Below are positions 43,058-51,717 of a stretch of DNA of 64,000 nt, in pieces; the first letter of the stretch is position 1, and every line of letters starts with the position of its first letter. The notes under the pieces are model-generated. The model searched no databases, was not told the origin of the DNA, and was given only the letters and a program-made list of their open reading frames with translations. Both the position numbers and the translations under genes were made by a program. Origin of the DNA: a virus; the IMG/VR virus record IMGVR_UViG_3300035212_001167, positions 24,264-88,263 of that record. One strand, 5' to 3'.

Positions 43058-43773
43058 AGATTCTCATTCAAACTTTTAAGTTTGAAATAAGTTAACTTGT
43101 CGTATTTTTCTGAAATTACTTTATCAAGAGTTTCATCAATTCTTGTTTGAGTTGAGTTATCTTCATTATTATTTTTCATTTCAGTTAATTTAGTTACAAC
43201 ACTTTTTTTAACATCATCAAATTTTTGGTTTAAAGTAACGTCATCTTCAGATAAAAGTTTTGTTAATTCTTTTTTATCTGACTCAGTTAATGAATCAATA
43301 AAATTTGTGATTGTTTTATTTGCAACATTAACCATAGAAGTTAGCGATATTTGAACAGTATCTGCTTTCTTGATAGGTAATTTCTTAAGAGATTCTGAAA
43401 TGTATTTTTTACTAGTTATTCTTGATTCGATTGTTAGGACATCTCTCGAGAATAAATTATCAATATTATTATACTGATTGTCAACCTTAGAATTTTTAAT
43501 CCAAGACTTTAATGGTGTAATATCCGACTCTTGTATTTTATTAATGGTATTTTCATAAATGGTTATACATTCATTCACATATTCATTAACGATAGATTCC
43601 GATAATCCTTTATTAGAAGATAAATCATCATATAAATAAAAAAGTTTGCATATTTTTTTATTTTCTAAAACTAACTTTTTAAAGTTTTTGAATTCTTGTT
43701 TAAATGTGTTGTTTTTATATGATTCTAATAACACATCTTCTATCTTCGATTTAATTATTCCAAAATTTGTCAT
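43054..43773 (-). CDS. Unknown helical protein with (L/I)xE leader
   Basis: 239 aa. The leader MTNFGIIKSKIEDVLLE ends in a prohead-protease-type site. The rest is almost all helical, Lys/Asn/Asp-rich (KSKIEDVLLESYKNNTFKQ; NIDNLFSRDVLTIESRIT). It lies between portal and protease genes and its stop overlaps rpsU by 4 nt. A head-internal core protein, as T4 gp67/gp68 or internal proteins, is plausible. Confidence 0.6.
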   Translation of the reverse strand: MTNFGIIKSKIEDVLLESYKNNTFKQEFKNFKKLVLENKKICKLFYLYDDLSSNKGLSESIVNEYVNECITIYENTINKIQESDITPLKSWIKNSKVDNQYNNIDNLFSRDVLTIESRITSKKYISESLKKLPIKKADTVQISLTSMVNVANKTITNFIDSLTESDKKELTKLLSEDDVTLNQKFDDVKKSVVTKLTEMKNNNEDNSTQTRIDETLDKVISEKYDKLTYFKLKSLNENL

Positions 43774-43786
43774 CTCTTTTTTATTT

Positions 43787-43793
43787 ATAAATA
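43787..43793 (-). promoter_or_regulatory. TATTTAT motif upstream of the 239-aa gene
   Basis: Coding strand reads CTGATATTTATAAATAAAA, 13 nt before ATG; directly adjacent to the portal gene stop. Confidence 0.55.
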
Positions 43794-45638
43794 TCAGTCT
43801 TTTAGAAGTTTGTTTAACTCTTTTTCCATTTCACCTAAAGAATTTCTTGCTTTAGACAAATCAATAAATGAATCCGAATCTGTTAAGTTATCACTTTCTA
43901 ATAAAATTGTTAAGTTATCACGTTTATATGATTCAGGTGTTATCTCCGCTTCACCTCCTGGTTCAGGTCCTGGTGGTGGTGGTATTGGAGCCCCTCCACC
44001 CATATCTTCAGGTGCTCCTAATCCTCCACCACTTGATTCACCTCCTGGAGGTGGTGGGGTTGCTCCCACAGTTTGAGTTGCGCCTGATTTAACACCATAT
44101 AGTTTATCAATATTGTCAAATACACCTGTATGACTGATAATAGTCGCCGTGTTAGTTAATTCAGCACCAACCGCTTTTTCAATACGTTGTTGTTGTAAAT
44201 CTAATTTAATTTCTTCATCAGAGAATCCTAATACGTGTTTCTTAGCCCAAGTTACAGAAACTGGTGCAATACCTTCGATTGCCGTTACTGCATCTTTATA
44301 TAATAAAACTTTTTCTTTCCAAACATCAATTTTTAATAAATCGGCCTGTGTTGATGGGTTAGTTAAACCTAATGTAAAGTTTGACAATTCATCTTCAAAC
44401 CCTAATAAGAATAAATGGATGATAGCTATTTTATTCATTTCCGCAATCATAGATTTTTGAATTCTATTAATTGTTCTTGCGAAACGGATATCTTGTAATG
44501 ATAAATTCTTACCATCACCAACAACTTCCTCAAACCCTAAAAACGCTTTAGGAACTCTAAGGGCGGTTAATAATTTCTTTTGGATGTATTCAATATCGGC
44601 AATCTCCGCTAAATTCTGTGCACCTGGTAGAGTCTCAATTGGAGATGCTTGAGCAGGGTCACGTACAGGAATAAAATAATCTTGGTCAACCGCCATTTGA
44701 TTAAATCTCATATCAACATTACCTGATTGACTATCAACAACCTGACTACGTTTGAATTTGTTCGCAACACGTTGTACATACGACTCAACATCTTTATCGT
44801 CCATATTACCTACAAAGACTTTAAAGACACGTCTTTCAGGGGCTCTTGAGGTACGATAGATTAACATTGCGTCTTCCGATAATAATAATTGTTTCCAAAT
44901 ACGTCTCGCTTTTTCTAACATAGAAGTACCATAAGGTAATTTTCTATCATCACCTAATAATCTAAAGTGGGCAATTTCCCATGAATTAAATTCCATGTCT
45001 TTAGCCTTCCACTTAAATCTTAAACCTTTATTTTCTGCGGGTTCCTCGACGTTTGCCGATTTTGCCGCCATACCTCTTTCAAGTCGTTCAATCTCAATAT
45101 TTGGTAATTGCATACATCCAACAATACCTTTTTCAGCATCTAATTTTAAATAAACAAAATTATCACCGTATTTTGCGGTATTTCTTGTCCACATCGGTAA
45201 ATTAGTATTGATATCTAAAACATTATTAAACAAGTCAATTAAGATTGATTTAATACGTTTAGATTCTGAATATATTTGTAACATGTAACCATTTTGGTCA
45301 ACAGTTGTTGATTCTTCACCGTAGATATCTAAAGCCGCCGAAATTTCAGGAGTATATTCCATTGATTCATAATCATAGAATGATGCTAATCTTGTTGGTT
45401 CATAATAAACCGCTTGAGTGTATAAGTTACTCTCAATTTTAGTCCATTGATTGGCTAAGTAATACGTTTGTTGAGCTTGTAATTTTTCTTTATCGTATTC
45501 CTGTTTTGATGTCGTTTTTAATAACTCAGTCTTGTCTAACTTATATGTTGGATAATCTTGATTTAACAGGGCGTTAGGACCGAAGGCTTGAGATAGCCTC
45601 TGCCAAACTGTAAATTGATTATTTTGATTGTTTTCCAT
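43794..45638 (-). CDS. Portal vertex protein, T4 gp20-like
   Basis: 614 aa. YYEPTRLASFYDYESMEYTPEISAALDIYGEES, DNFVYLKLDAEKGIVGCMQLPNIEIERLER, WEIAHFRLLGDDRKLPYGTSMLEKARRIWKQL and APERRVFKVFVGNMDDKDVESYVQRVANKFKR are gp20-family segments; VVGDGKNLSLQDIRFARTINRIQKSMIAEMNKIAIIHLFLLG forms the stem helices. The C-terminus carries a Pro/Gly-rich tail (about 525-575). It is the dodecameric DNA gate on which the terminase docks. Confidence 0.95.
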   Translation of the reverse strand: MENNQNNQFTVWQRLSQAFGPNALLNQDYPTYKLDKTELLKTTSKQEYDKEKLQAQQTYYLANQWTKIESNLYTQAVYYEPTRLASFYDYESMEYTPEISAALDIYGEESTTVDQNGYMLQIYSESKRIKSILIDLFNNVLDINTNLPMWTRNTAKYGDNFVYLKLDAEKGIVGCMQLPNIEIERLERGMAAKSANVEEPAENKGLRFKWKAKDMEFNSWEIAHFRLLGDDRKLPYGTSMLEKARRIWKQLLLSEDAMLIYRTSRAPERRVFKVFVGNMDDKDVESYVQRVANKFKRSQVVDSQSGNVDMRFNQMAVDQDYFIPVRDPAQASPIETLPGAQNLAEIADIEYIQKKLLTALRVPKAFLGFEEVVGDGKNLSLQDIRFARTINRIQKSMIAEMNKIAIIHLFLLGFEDELSNFTLGLTNPSTQADLLKIDVWKEKVLLYKDAVTAIEGIAPVSVTWAKKHVLGFSDEEIKLDLQQQRIEKAVGAELTNTATIISHTGVFDNIDKLYGVKSGATQTVGATPPPPGGESSGGGLGAPEDMGGGAPIPPPPGPEPGGEAEITPESYKRDNLTILLESDNLTDSDSFIDLSKARNSLGEMEKELNKLLKD

Positions 45639-45675
45639 GTAATAAATTTAATTCTAATTATCTATAATTAAATAG

Positions 45676-45831
45676 TTAATTTTGTTTACCTTTCTTTCCA
45701 TTAGGGTCACCCTTTTGTTGGTTTATTTTATTATCACCACCAGGTCTAACATTACTAATACCCTGACCAGGTACGTTTAATTTACTACCATTAAGTTTGT
45801 TCCCCGATTTTTTTCTAGAAGTTAGTCCCAT
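45676..45831 (-). CDS. 51-aa basic Gly/Asn/Lys-rich protein between portal and terminase
   Basis: Short ORF starting MGLTSRKKSGNKLNG and ending DPNGKKGKQN, basic and probably disordered. A TATTTAT motif lies 14 nt before its ATG, and it fills the only gap between the terminase and portal genes, so it is probably real. No family recognised. Confidence 0.6.
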   Translation of the reverse strand: MGLTSRKKSGNKLNGSKLNVPGQGISNVRPGGDNKINQQKGDPNGKKGKQN

Positions 45832-45845
45832 GTGATATTTTATTA

Positions 45846-45852
45846 ATAAATA
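45846..45852 (-). promoter_or_regulatory. TATTTAT motif upstream of the 51-aa and portal genes
   Basis: Coding strand reads AATATTTATTAATAAAATATC; overlaps the end of the terminase gene by no coding base. Confidence 0.5.
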
Positions 45853-47622
45853 TTATCTAATACCAAATAACCAACCGTACTTTTGATAATCTTCTTTAGA
45901 CATGTTCTGATTATTATATTGACCTATTCTTTCTGACATGTGTGGTATAACAGGATTAAATTCTAAATTTTTCGCAACTTGGTCATTATTGCTAACCGCC
46001 CAAGACTCAATCATTGCCTTAGTATGTTCGACAACTTTAGTTAAATTACTAAATGACGACTCAGCAACATAAGTTGCCATGGCGACTGACATAATTAAGT
46101 CATCATGATGTCCTTTTTGGTGGTCAGGACGACCATTAATGTAAATGAAAGTATTCATTTCATTGAAAAGTCTTGAACTGTAGATTTTAAACCCATGTCT
46201 CATCCCTTCTTCAAATGAAGCAATAATTTGAACTCTTTTATTATTAAAATTAATTCCTGGTATTTTTTCATGGGACTTAGAATCGTATTTCCACTTATTA
46301 GCGGTGTCAACACCATCAACATATAAGTCTTTATAACCCATTTCCTGTAATTTTCTTGAGGTGGAAACTCCCATTCCACCTGTGATATCAATCACAATAA
46401 AACATGAATACATGTTGGCCCATTTATAACAAATTTCCGCCATAGTATCAGGAGGTAATTTACCAACATATTCCGCAACTTGTTCTCTTTCGTCAAAATC
46501 AATGATTTGGAACGAACTAAAGTCTTCACTATCCCCACGAGAAACGTCGACCCCCATAATGTATTTATGTCCAACGACAGGTTCTTTCCAAATCCACAAA
46601 GCATTACCCATCATTTTATTCTTGGGTTCTACAATAGAATTTTCTCTAATTGTTTGTAACATTTTAGAATCAAATACGTTATCACCTGAACCTAAGAAGT
46701 TACATTCCAACTCCTGAGATACTTTACGTTTATCATATTTTAATTTCTTAACCATCGCTTCAAACCAAGACGAGCAAGGTTTATAACCTTGATTCATTAA
46801 TTCTCTCAGTTCTTTATAATCTCTTTCGTGTGCGGGTATATGGGACCAACTGAGTATATCTTTTTCACTGTATTCTTCTTTATTTAAAAGATAGTGAATC
46901 ATATCGTCGGTTTTAACCAAATATAAATCTTTTGTGTAACGAGGGTCACGGTACCAATACATTTCAGAAATCCTGAAGTCATTCATATTCCTTAACGCTT
47001 GGTCGTATATCTCATAATAAATTCGGTCATAACCATTTGGTGTTGAGACTACGATTACTTTACCACCTGTAGATAAGGACGCCATACAAGCTGCCCAAAA
47101 ATCACTGTCGGCCTCGATAAATGCCGCCTCATCAAATACAAGTATTGTTGGTGTAAATCCACGTAAGGCATCTTTAGATGTTGCAACGGCTTTAACCTCA
47201 CTACCGTTATTTAGTTTATAATGTTTTTGTGAGTTTTTTTCTACCGCAAAATCAATACCGACCCAACTTGGCCATTGACTGATAAAAGCTCTAATCTTGT
47301 TAGCCATCTCTAATGACGTATCAAGTTTATTGGCTATTATAAGGATTTTTTCGGGTTTGTTTTTCTTAGCAAAAGAAAGTTTCATCGAAGCCCAAGCTGC
47401 GGTAACCGTAGATACACCCGCTTGTCGATATTTTAAGGCAATATTTTCGTTGTAATTTTCGTAATCCTCAAGTAATGATACTTGGTCAGGAAATAATTCT
47501 AACGGTACGTATTTAGAAACTGTGTTATCGTATGTTTGTAGATATGTTTTTAACGCATATTGTACGTCCTTATGACATTTTACGTACTCTATTAGTACCT
47601 GTTCTCTGGTTAAATTTGACAT
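45853..47622 (-). CDS. Terminase large subunit, T4 gp17-like
   Basis: 589 aa. ALKYRQAGVST (about 62-72) is the deviant Walker A of this family, TILVFDEAAFIE (159-170) the Walker B with catalytic Glu, and VVSTPNGYD the coupling motif. The nuclease domain starts IMGVDVSRGDSEDFSSFQI near 360, with FIVIDITGGMG and the late HHDDLIMSVAMA motif supplying the acidic metal ligands. Packages DNA into the prohead through the portal. Confidence 0.95.
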   Translation of the reverse strand: MSNLTREQVLIEYVKCHKDVQYALKTYLQTYDNTVSKYVPLELFPDQVSLLEDYENYNENIALKYRQAGVSTVTAAWASMKLSFAKKNKPEKILIIANKLDTSLEMANKIRAFISQWPSWVGIDFAVEKNSQKHYKLNNGSEVKAVATSKDALRGFTPTILVFDEAAFIEADSDFWAACMASLSTGGKVIVVSTPNGYDRIYYEIYDQALRNMNDFRISEMYWYRDPRYTKDLYLVKTDDMIHYLLNKEEYSEKDILSWSHIPAHERDYKELRELMNQGYKPCSSWFEAMVKKLKYDKRKVSQELECNFLGSGDNVFDSKMLQTIRENSIVEPKNKMMGNALWIWKEPVVGHKYIMGVDVSRGDSEDFSSFQIIDFDEREQVAEYVGKLPPDTMAEICYKWANMYSCFIVIDITGGMGVSTSRKLQEMGYKDLYVDGVDTANKWKYDSKSHEKIPGINFNNKRVQIIASFEEGMRHGFKIYSSRLFNEMNTFIYINGRPDHQKGHHDDLIMSVAMATYVAESSFSNLTKVVEHTKAMIESWAVSNNDQVAKNLEFNPVIPHMSERIGQYNNQNMSKEDYQKYGWLFGIR

Positions 47623-47628
47623 GTTTCA

Positions 47629-48954
47629 TTATTTTGGTCTTGATATACCTAAACCACTTAAGAAATCATCTAATCCATCATCGTCATCTTCTTCATCATC
47701 ACCACCACTTAACGCTTCTTCAGCATCATATTGTTTCAGTTCAGTAACGATTTCATTAACCATTCTCTGAATAAATTGAGTTCCTTGTGGGTTACCTGAA
47801 AGTATAAGTTTAGCAACTCTGAAAAATTCTTCAGCATTTAATTTAGAAAATCTCATAAATAAGTAGTGTTGGATATGTTTCATATCCTCATCAAACAATT
47901 CCATCGGGTAAGCCTCTAAGAATTTTTCCCAAAAAATTGGTCCTAAACGAGAATCCCAAATCTCAGCTGGTAAAGTATCCTCAGCCTTCATAATCATTTC
48001 TTGTTGTCTTGGGTCATCAGGTAAACCGTGAGTACCAAATATTTCATAAACACCTTTAACCAATTCATGAACTAAAAGTGGGAACGTCATTGCCCTCGCT
48101 TTTACTGTTGGTGGGTCTGTTTCGGTATCAACTTCTGATTGTCCCATTTGACCACCGCCACCGCCAGCCATTCCTTCCATATCAGGGAATAACCAATATG
48201 CGTGTTCCATTAAAGATTGCGACACGGTGTATAAATTCATTAATCTAGGGTCAACGTCATTAAGTTCTCTTGAAACTAAATTAAACATATGTCCCCCTTT
48301 GAAGGCGGCCCCTTGAATAAGTGAGTTAATAAATCTTCTTTTCGCTCTCTCCAAATCAAATGTTTCGGCATCACCCATAAACTCTTCGATTTCTTCTTCA
48401 CTTGGCATTTCAGGTTCTTCTTGCATTCCTTGAGACGCTCCCATTGGTTGCATAACCAATTTAGCATCAAACTGCATCGCTCCTTCAGGAATACCCATTT
48501 CTTTAATAACTAAATCAACCGCAAGTTGTTCTAAAACTTCTTTGTTTTGCATTTGAATCGACACAACTGTTTGTAGCGATTGCATTGCGGTCATCATTAA
48601 TGAATTTAATGGATTCGCTCCTTGGATTGCTCTGGTATCACCCATGGCTCTTCTAACTTTATCTACAGAATCTTTAAATCTTTTTGAGGAGATTAATTCA
48701 ATATAATCCTTATCCATATCCATATTAGGGATTGCTGGAAAGTTATTATAAGGAGTCCCTTTGGATGTAATTTTTCTTTCAATACCAGGTTCCATTCTTT
48801 CAGGGCCTTCATAATCAATAGGAGCTTCTTTTAAGTTATTTTTTAACTCACTTAAAAGACTACGTTCACTATTAGTTAAACCTTCACTAACTAATTTTTT
48901 TTCTAAAAATTTTTTAACTTTTAGATTTTTTTCTGTATTTGGATTTAGACTCAT
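47629..48954 (-). CDS. Conserved-type structural/packaging protein, unknown
   Basis: 441 aa, not recognised. N-terminal 45 residues are helical and charged (VKKFLEKKLVSEGLTNSERSLLSELKNNLKE); the middle contains Met/Gln-rich helices and a Gly-rich loop (GMAGGGGGQMG); the C-terminus is acidic (GGDDEEDDDDGLDDFLSGLG). It lies 6 nt upstream of the terminase gene. It may be a neck, packaging or core component; no motif decides. Confidence 0.6.
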   Translation of the reverse strand: MSLNPNTEKNLKVKKFLEKKLVSEGLTNSERSLLSELKNNLKEAPIDYEGPERMEPGIERKITSKGTPYNNFPAIPNMDMDKDYIELISSKRFKDSVDKVRRAMGDTRAIQGANPLNSLMMTAMQSLQTVVSIQMQNKEVLEQLAVDLVIKEMGIPEGAMQFDAKLVMQPMGASQGMQEEPEMPSEEEIEEFMGDAETFDLERAKRRFINSLIQGAAFKGGHMFNLVSRELNDVDPRLMNLYTVSQSLMEHAYWLFPDMEGMAGGGGGQMGQSEVDTETDPPTVKARAMTFPLLVHELVKGVYEIFGTHGLPDDPRQQEMIMKAEDTLPAEIWDSRLGPIFWEKFLEAYPMELFDEDMKHIQHYLFMRFSKLNAEEFFRVAKLILSGNPQGTQFIQRMVNEIVTELKQYDAEEALSGGDDEEDDDDGLDDFLSGLGISRPK

Positions 48955-48958
48955 TTTC

Positions 48959-49888
48959 TTACTTTAATTTAATTCCTAATGATTTAAATGATAACCAACT
49001 TGGTACCTTTGTTTTCGCTTTAGGGGCTGGTTTAACTCCTGGCTTAGGTTGGTACGGTGTTGCAGGTTTTGAGGGTCTTGTTGGGGTATCAACATCAGGT
49101 TTAACCCCTGGTCTTGATGGCGCCGTTTTAGTACCTTGTTCTTTAACTAAATTAAGGAATTCCTGCTTAGTCATTTTTGGTGTGATATGTTTTTCCACTA
49201 ACTTCATAATTTTTTTCTCTATTTCGTTCTCACCAAATGTAACGCTTGGGGAGATGGAATTCAACTTATTTTTTACTCCACCAGCATATGCCGCAGAAAC
49301 TTTATTAACTAAATTATTTAAACCGCTTTCTTTAGCTTCAGTTTTTTTCTTTTCAGGTAACTTTTTAAAGTTTGTTTTATCGGCAAATTCTTCAGCCATT
49401 TTACACCATTTTTTTTGTTCTTTTGTTTTACCATCACCGCATTTGGCGAAGAAATATTTTTGTTGTTTTTTAGACTCAAATTTTTCCGCAAGATTTTTAT
49501 ACTCTTGTAATGAATCAGGGTCACCGTCACCTGTAGGTCCTTTTTGAACTGGGTCTTGTGTATCACCTTTCATTAACCAATTCATTTCAGAATCAGTGTC
49601 TTCGGTCATTTCAGTCTCCATAGGTGTTGCTTTCATAGTACCATCAGGTTTTTTCTCAACCTTATATCCCTTTCCTGTTGGGTTATTTGGTAATTCACCT
49701 CCTTGAGTTCCTATATTAACAATTTCTTTAGCGGGCTCAGTAGTTTTGGTAACTTGTTCTTTATTTTCTTTTTTAGACTCATTCAGTCTGTTAAACAAAA
49801 TATCCACTTGTGATTCACTTAATTTAGTGACAGTGGAAGCCTTCAACCCGTGTTGTATTAATTTTAATTGTTTTTGGTTAGTTTTCAT
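48959..49888 (-). CDS. Lys-rich protein with I-L-x-x-L-type N-terminal motif
   Basis: 309 aa from ATG at 49888 (an upstream TTG is possible). STVTKLSESQVDILFNRLNESKKENKEQ resembles the ITESEKESILNLH and LNEEESKRILNLH leaders at 35709-37083. The middle is Lys/Glu-rich and disordered with Cys pair KCGDGKTKEQKKWCKMAEEF, and the C-terminus is Pro/Thr/Lys-rich. It overlaps the upstream gene by 11 nt. Probably a head-associated, DNA-compatible basic protein; inference. Confidence 0.55.
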   Translation of the reverse strand: MKTNQKQLKLIQHGLKASTVTKLSESQVDILFNRLNESKKENKEQVTKTTEPAKEIVNIGTQGGELPNNPTGKGYKVEKKPDGTMKATPMETEMTEDTDSEMNWLMKGDTQDPVQKGPTGDGDPDSLQEYKNLAEKFESKKQQKYFFAKCGDGKTKEQKKWCKMAEEFADKTNFKKLPEKKKTEAKESGLNNLVNKVSAAYAGGVKNKLNSISPSVTFGENEIEKKIMKLVEKHITPKMTKQEFLNLVKEQGTKTAPSRPGVKPDVDTPTRPSKPATPYQPKPGVKPAPKAKTKVPSWLSFKSLGIKLK

Positions 49889-50288
49889 AGACAACCTTTT
49901 TTTCAAATTCTAAAACGATATCACGTTCATATAATTTATCTTTGACTGTGGTTTCTTCGTCACCGAATCTAAACACTAATCTTTTTTGATGGTCAAAATC
50001 GACATCATCACTTTCGTTCTCCCAAGCCATCGCAATTACTCCATCCATAGAATCCATCATTGAGAAGTAATCAGAATTTTGGATAACTGATAATGTAACT
50101 TGGTCATCTTTTAGAGTTCCTACTTTTCGTATAAATTCTAAATCAGGTGGTAGTGGGTAACCATTTGATGGTTTTGACTCCCAATTATCCCCCCATATTT
50201 TTTCTAAAGTATCAGAAAATATGAATTCATATATGTTATCTCCCTTATAATTAGGGCCTAATTCATTAACATATATTAAATAACTCAT
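49878..50288 (-). CDS. Hypothetical protein
   Basis: 136 aa, not recognised. SYLIYVNELGPNYKGDNIYEFIFSDTLEKIWGDNWESKPSNG and PPDLEFIRKVGTLKDDQVTLSVIQNSDYFSMMDSMDGVIAMAWEN describe a compact acidic alpha/beta protein. Its ATG overlaps the stop of the upstream gene and its end overlaps the downstream start, so it is translated as part of the packaging operon. Confidence 0.6.
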   Translation of the reverse strand: MSYLIYVNELGPNYKGDNIYEFIFSDTLEKIWGDNWESKPSNGYPLPPDLEFIRKVGTLKDDQVTLSVIQNSDYFSMMDSMDGVIAMAWENESDDVDFDHQKRLVFRFGDEETTVKDKLYERDIVLEFEKKVVYEN

Positions 50289-51634
50289 TATAGTATCTGA
50301 CCTTTAACCGTAACTCTAAGTTGTTTATTATTCATTTCAAAAACTAAATTTTTGTGATTTGTTTTACCCACTAATTTAGCGTTAGGGTATTTGGAAACCA
50401 ATTTAGTTGATGCAACTTCTTGAGAAATACTTTCAGAAACAATCTTAATTTTACTAATCGTTTTTGATTTGTTTTCTTTAATTAAATTAAGTTTTTGTTT
50501 TTTAGCTTCGATTAAATTACGTTCGTTTTCCTCAACCTTGAAGTATTTTTTTAATATGTCATCAACTTTAGATTCGGTAAAAAGTCCTTCGATAACATCT
50601 TCCATGTGTTTACCATGTTTTGGGTTAACACCTTTAATTTTTGAACGATATTCTTCACCATCTTCTTCATCATGACCTTCACCAAAAATATTATCTGCTA
50701 ATTTTTTACCCGCAGAAAGTGCTTCGTCTTCATCATCAAACATGCCAGAATCACCCTCAGCCATTTCACCTTCAGGTTCTTCCATACCCATTTCGTCACC
50801 CTCAGGTTCTTCCATATCCATTTCTTCACCACCAAATTCTTCCTCAGATTCAATACCCTCAAGTTTATTTAAAATATCTTCTTTATCTTCTTCATCCAAT
50901 GATTCTAAATTCAATGCTGATAAGATAGAATTAATAACATATTTAATGTCTTTAGATGTCATTGGTTCCTCATCTTCTTGAGTGTCTTGGAAAGCTCTTA
51001 ATTTCTGAGCTAATTTACCTGTTAATTTTTGAATAACTTTTAATGTAATAACTTCATCTTCTTCAGGTTGTTCCATTTCTTCACCTTCAGGTTCTTCCAT
51101 ACTCATATCATCTTCCATACCTAAATCGTCTGTCGGTGCAGGAGCGGGTGAGGGTGCAGGAGCGGGAGCGGGAGCGGGTGCAGGAGCGGGAGCGGGTGCA
51201 GGAGCGGGTGCCGCTTGTTCCTTAGTTTCCCCCATTTTCAAAATGTATTTTGTCGCCGCTTTTTCATCAATATCGCTCTCACCAAATAATGAAACATTTG
51301 ATTCATATCCTTCATTAATATTAACCTCTTTAGCAATTAAGTTAAGACGTTTGAACGCTTGCGAATAAGAAGAATAGTATTTTCTATTTTTCATTGGTTC
51401 TAAGTAATCATTTTCACCAACAGATTCAGTTAGTGATTTTTTAATTACGTACCCATTTTTTTCTTTAACAATTTGATAATTGTTTCCGTCAGATAAAGTC
51501 TTTCTATATTCGATTGATTTATCTTCATTTATAGGCGTCGGAGTATTTTCATTATATCTAGAAATTTCAATGATACGGTTGATTTTATCCATACCTTGTA
51601 ATTTTTCACTTCCAATTGGTTTTAAGTTTCCCAT
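50288..51634 (-). CDS. Acidic protein with Ala-Pro stalk, head cluster
   Basis: 448 aa. Residues about 140-165 are an uninterrupted (Ala-Pro)n tract; residues 165-350 are Glu/Asp/Met-rich, similar in character to the scaffold at 39665-41164; the C-terminal 90 residues are basic (NERNLIEAKKQKLNLIKENKSKTISKIKIVSESI) and end in a small strand-rich domain with NAKLVGKTNHKNLVFEMNNKQLRVTVKG. Probably a second core- or head-associated protein; function unknown. Confidence 0.6.
   Translation of the reverse strand: MGNLKPIGSEKLQGMDKINRIIEISRYNENTPTPINEDKSIEYRKTLSDGNNYQIVKEKNGYVIKKSLTESVGENDYLEPMKNRKYYSSYSQAFKRLNLIAKEVNINEGYESNVSLFGESDIDEKAATKYILKMGETKEQAAPAPAPAPAPAPAPAPAPAPSPAPAPTDDLGMEDDMSMEEPEGEEMEQPEEDEVITLKVIQKLTGKLAQKLRAFQDTQEDEEPMTSKDIKYVINSILSALNLESLDEEDKEDILNKLEGIESEEEFGGEEMDMEEPEGDEMGMEEPEGEMAEGDSGMFDDEDEALSAGKKLADNIFGEGHDEEDGEEYRSKIKGVNPKHGKHMEDVIEGLFTESKVDDILKKYFKVEENERNLIEAKKQKLNLIKENKSKTISKIKIVSESISQEVASTKLVSKYPNAKLVGKTNHKNLVFEMNNKQLRVTVKGQIL
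51138..51214 (-). repeat. 6-bp-based repeat coding (Ala-Pro)n
   Basis: Tandem gcaggagcggg(a/t)gc units. GC-rich island in an AT-rich genome, prone to slippage. Confidence 0.75.
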
Positions 51635-51666
51635 TATTTTGTTTTTTTTTTAAAATTATTTTATAT

Positions 51667-51673
51667 ATAAATA
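51667..51673 (-). promoter_or_regulatory. TATTTAT motif upstream of the packaging operon
   Basis: Coding strand reads GAATATATTTATATATAAAA, 32 nt before ATG at 51634; probably drives the 51634 to 45853 operon including the terminase. Confidence 0.5.
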
Positions 51674-51717
51674 TATTCAGAATCAAAAATGTTATCGTTC
51701 TAACGTAATTGAATCAT

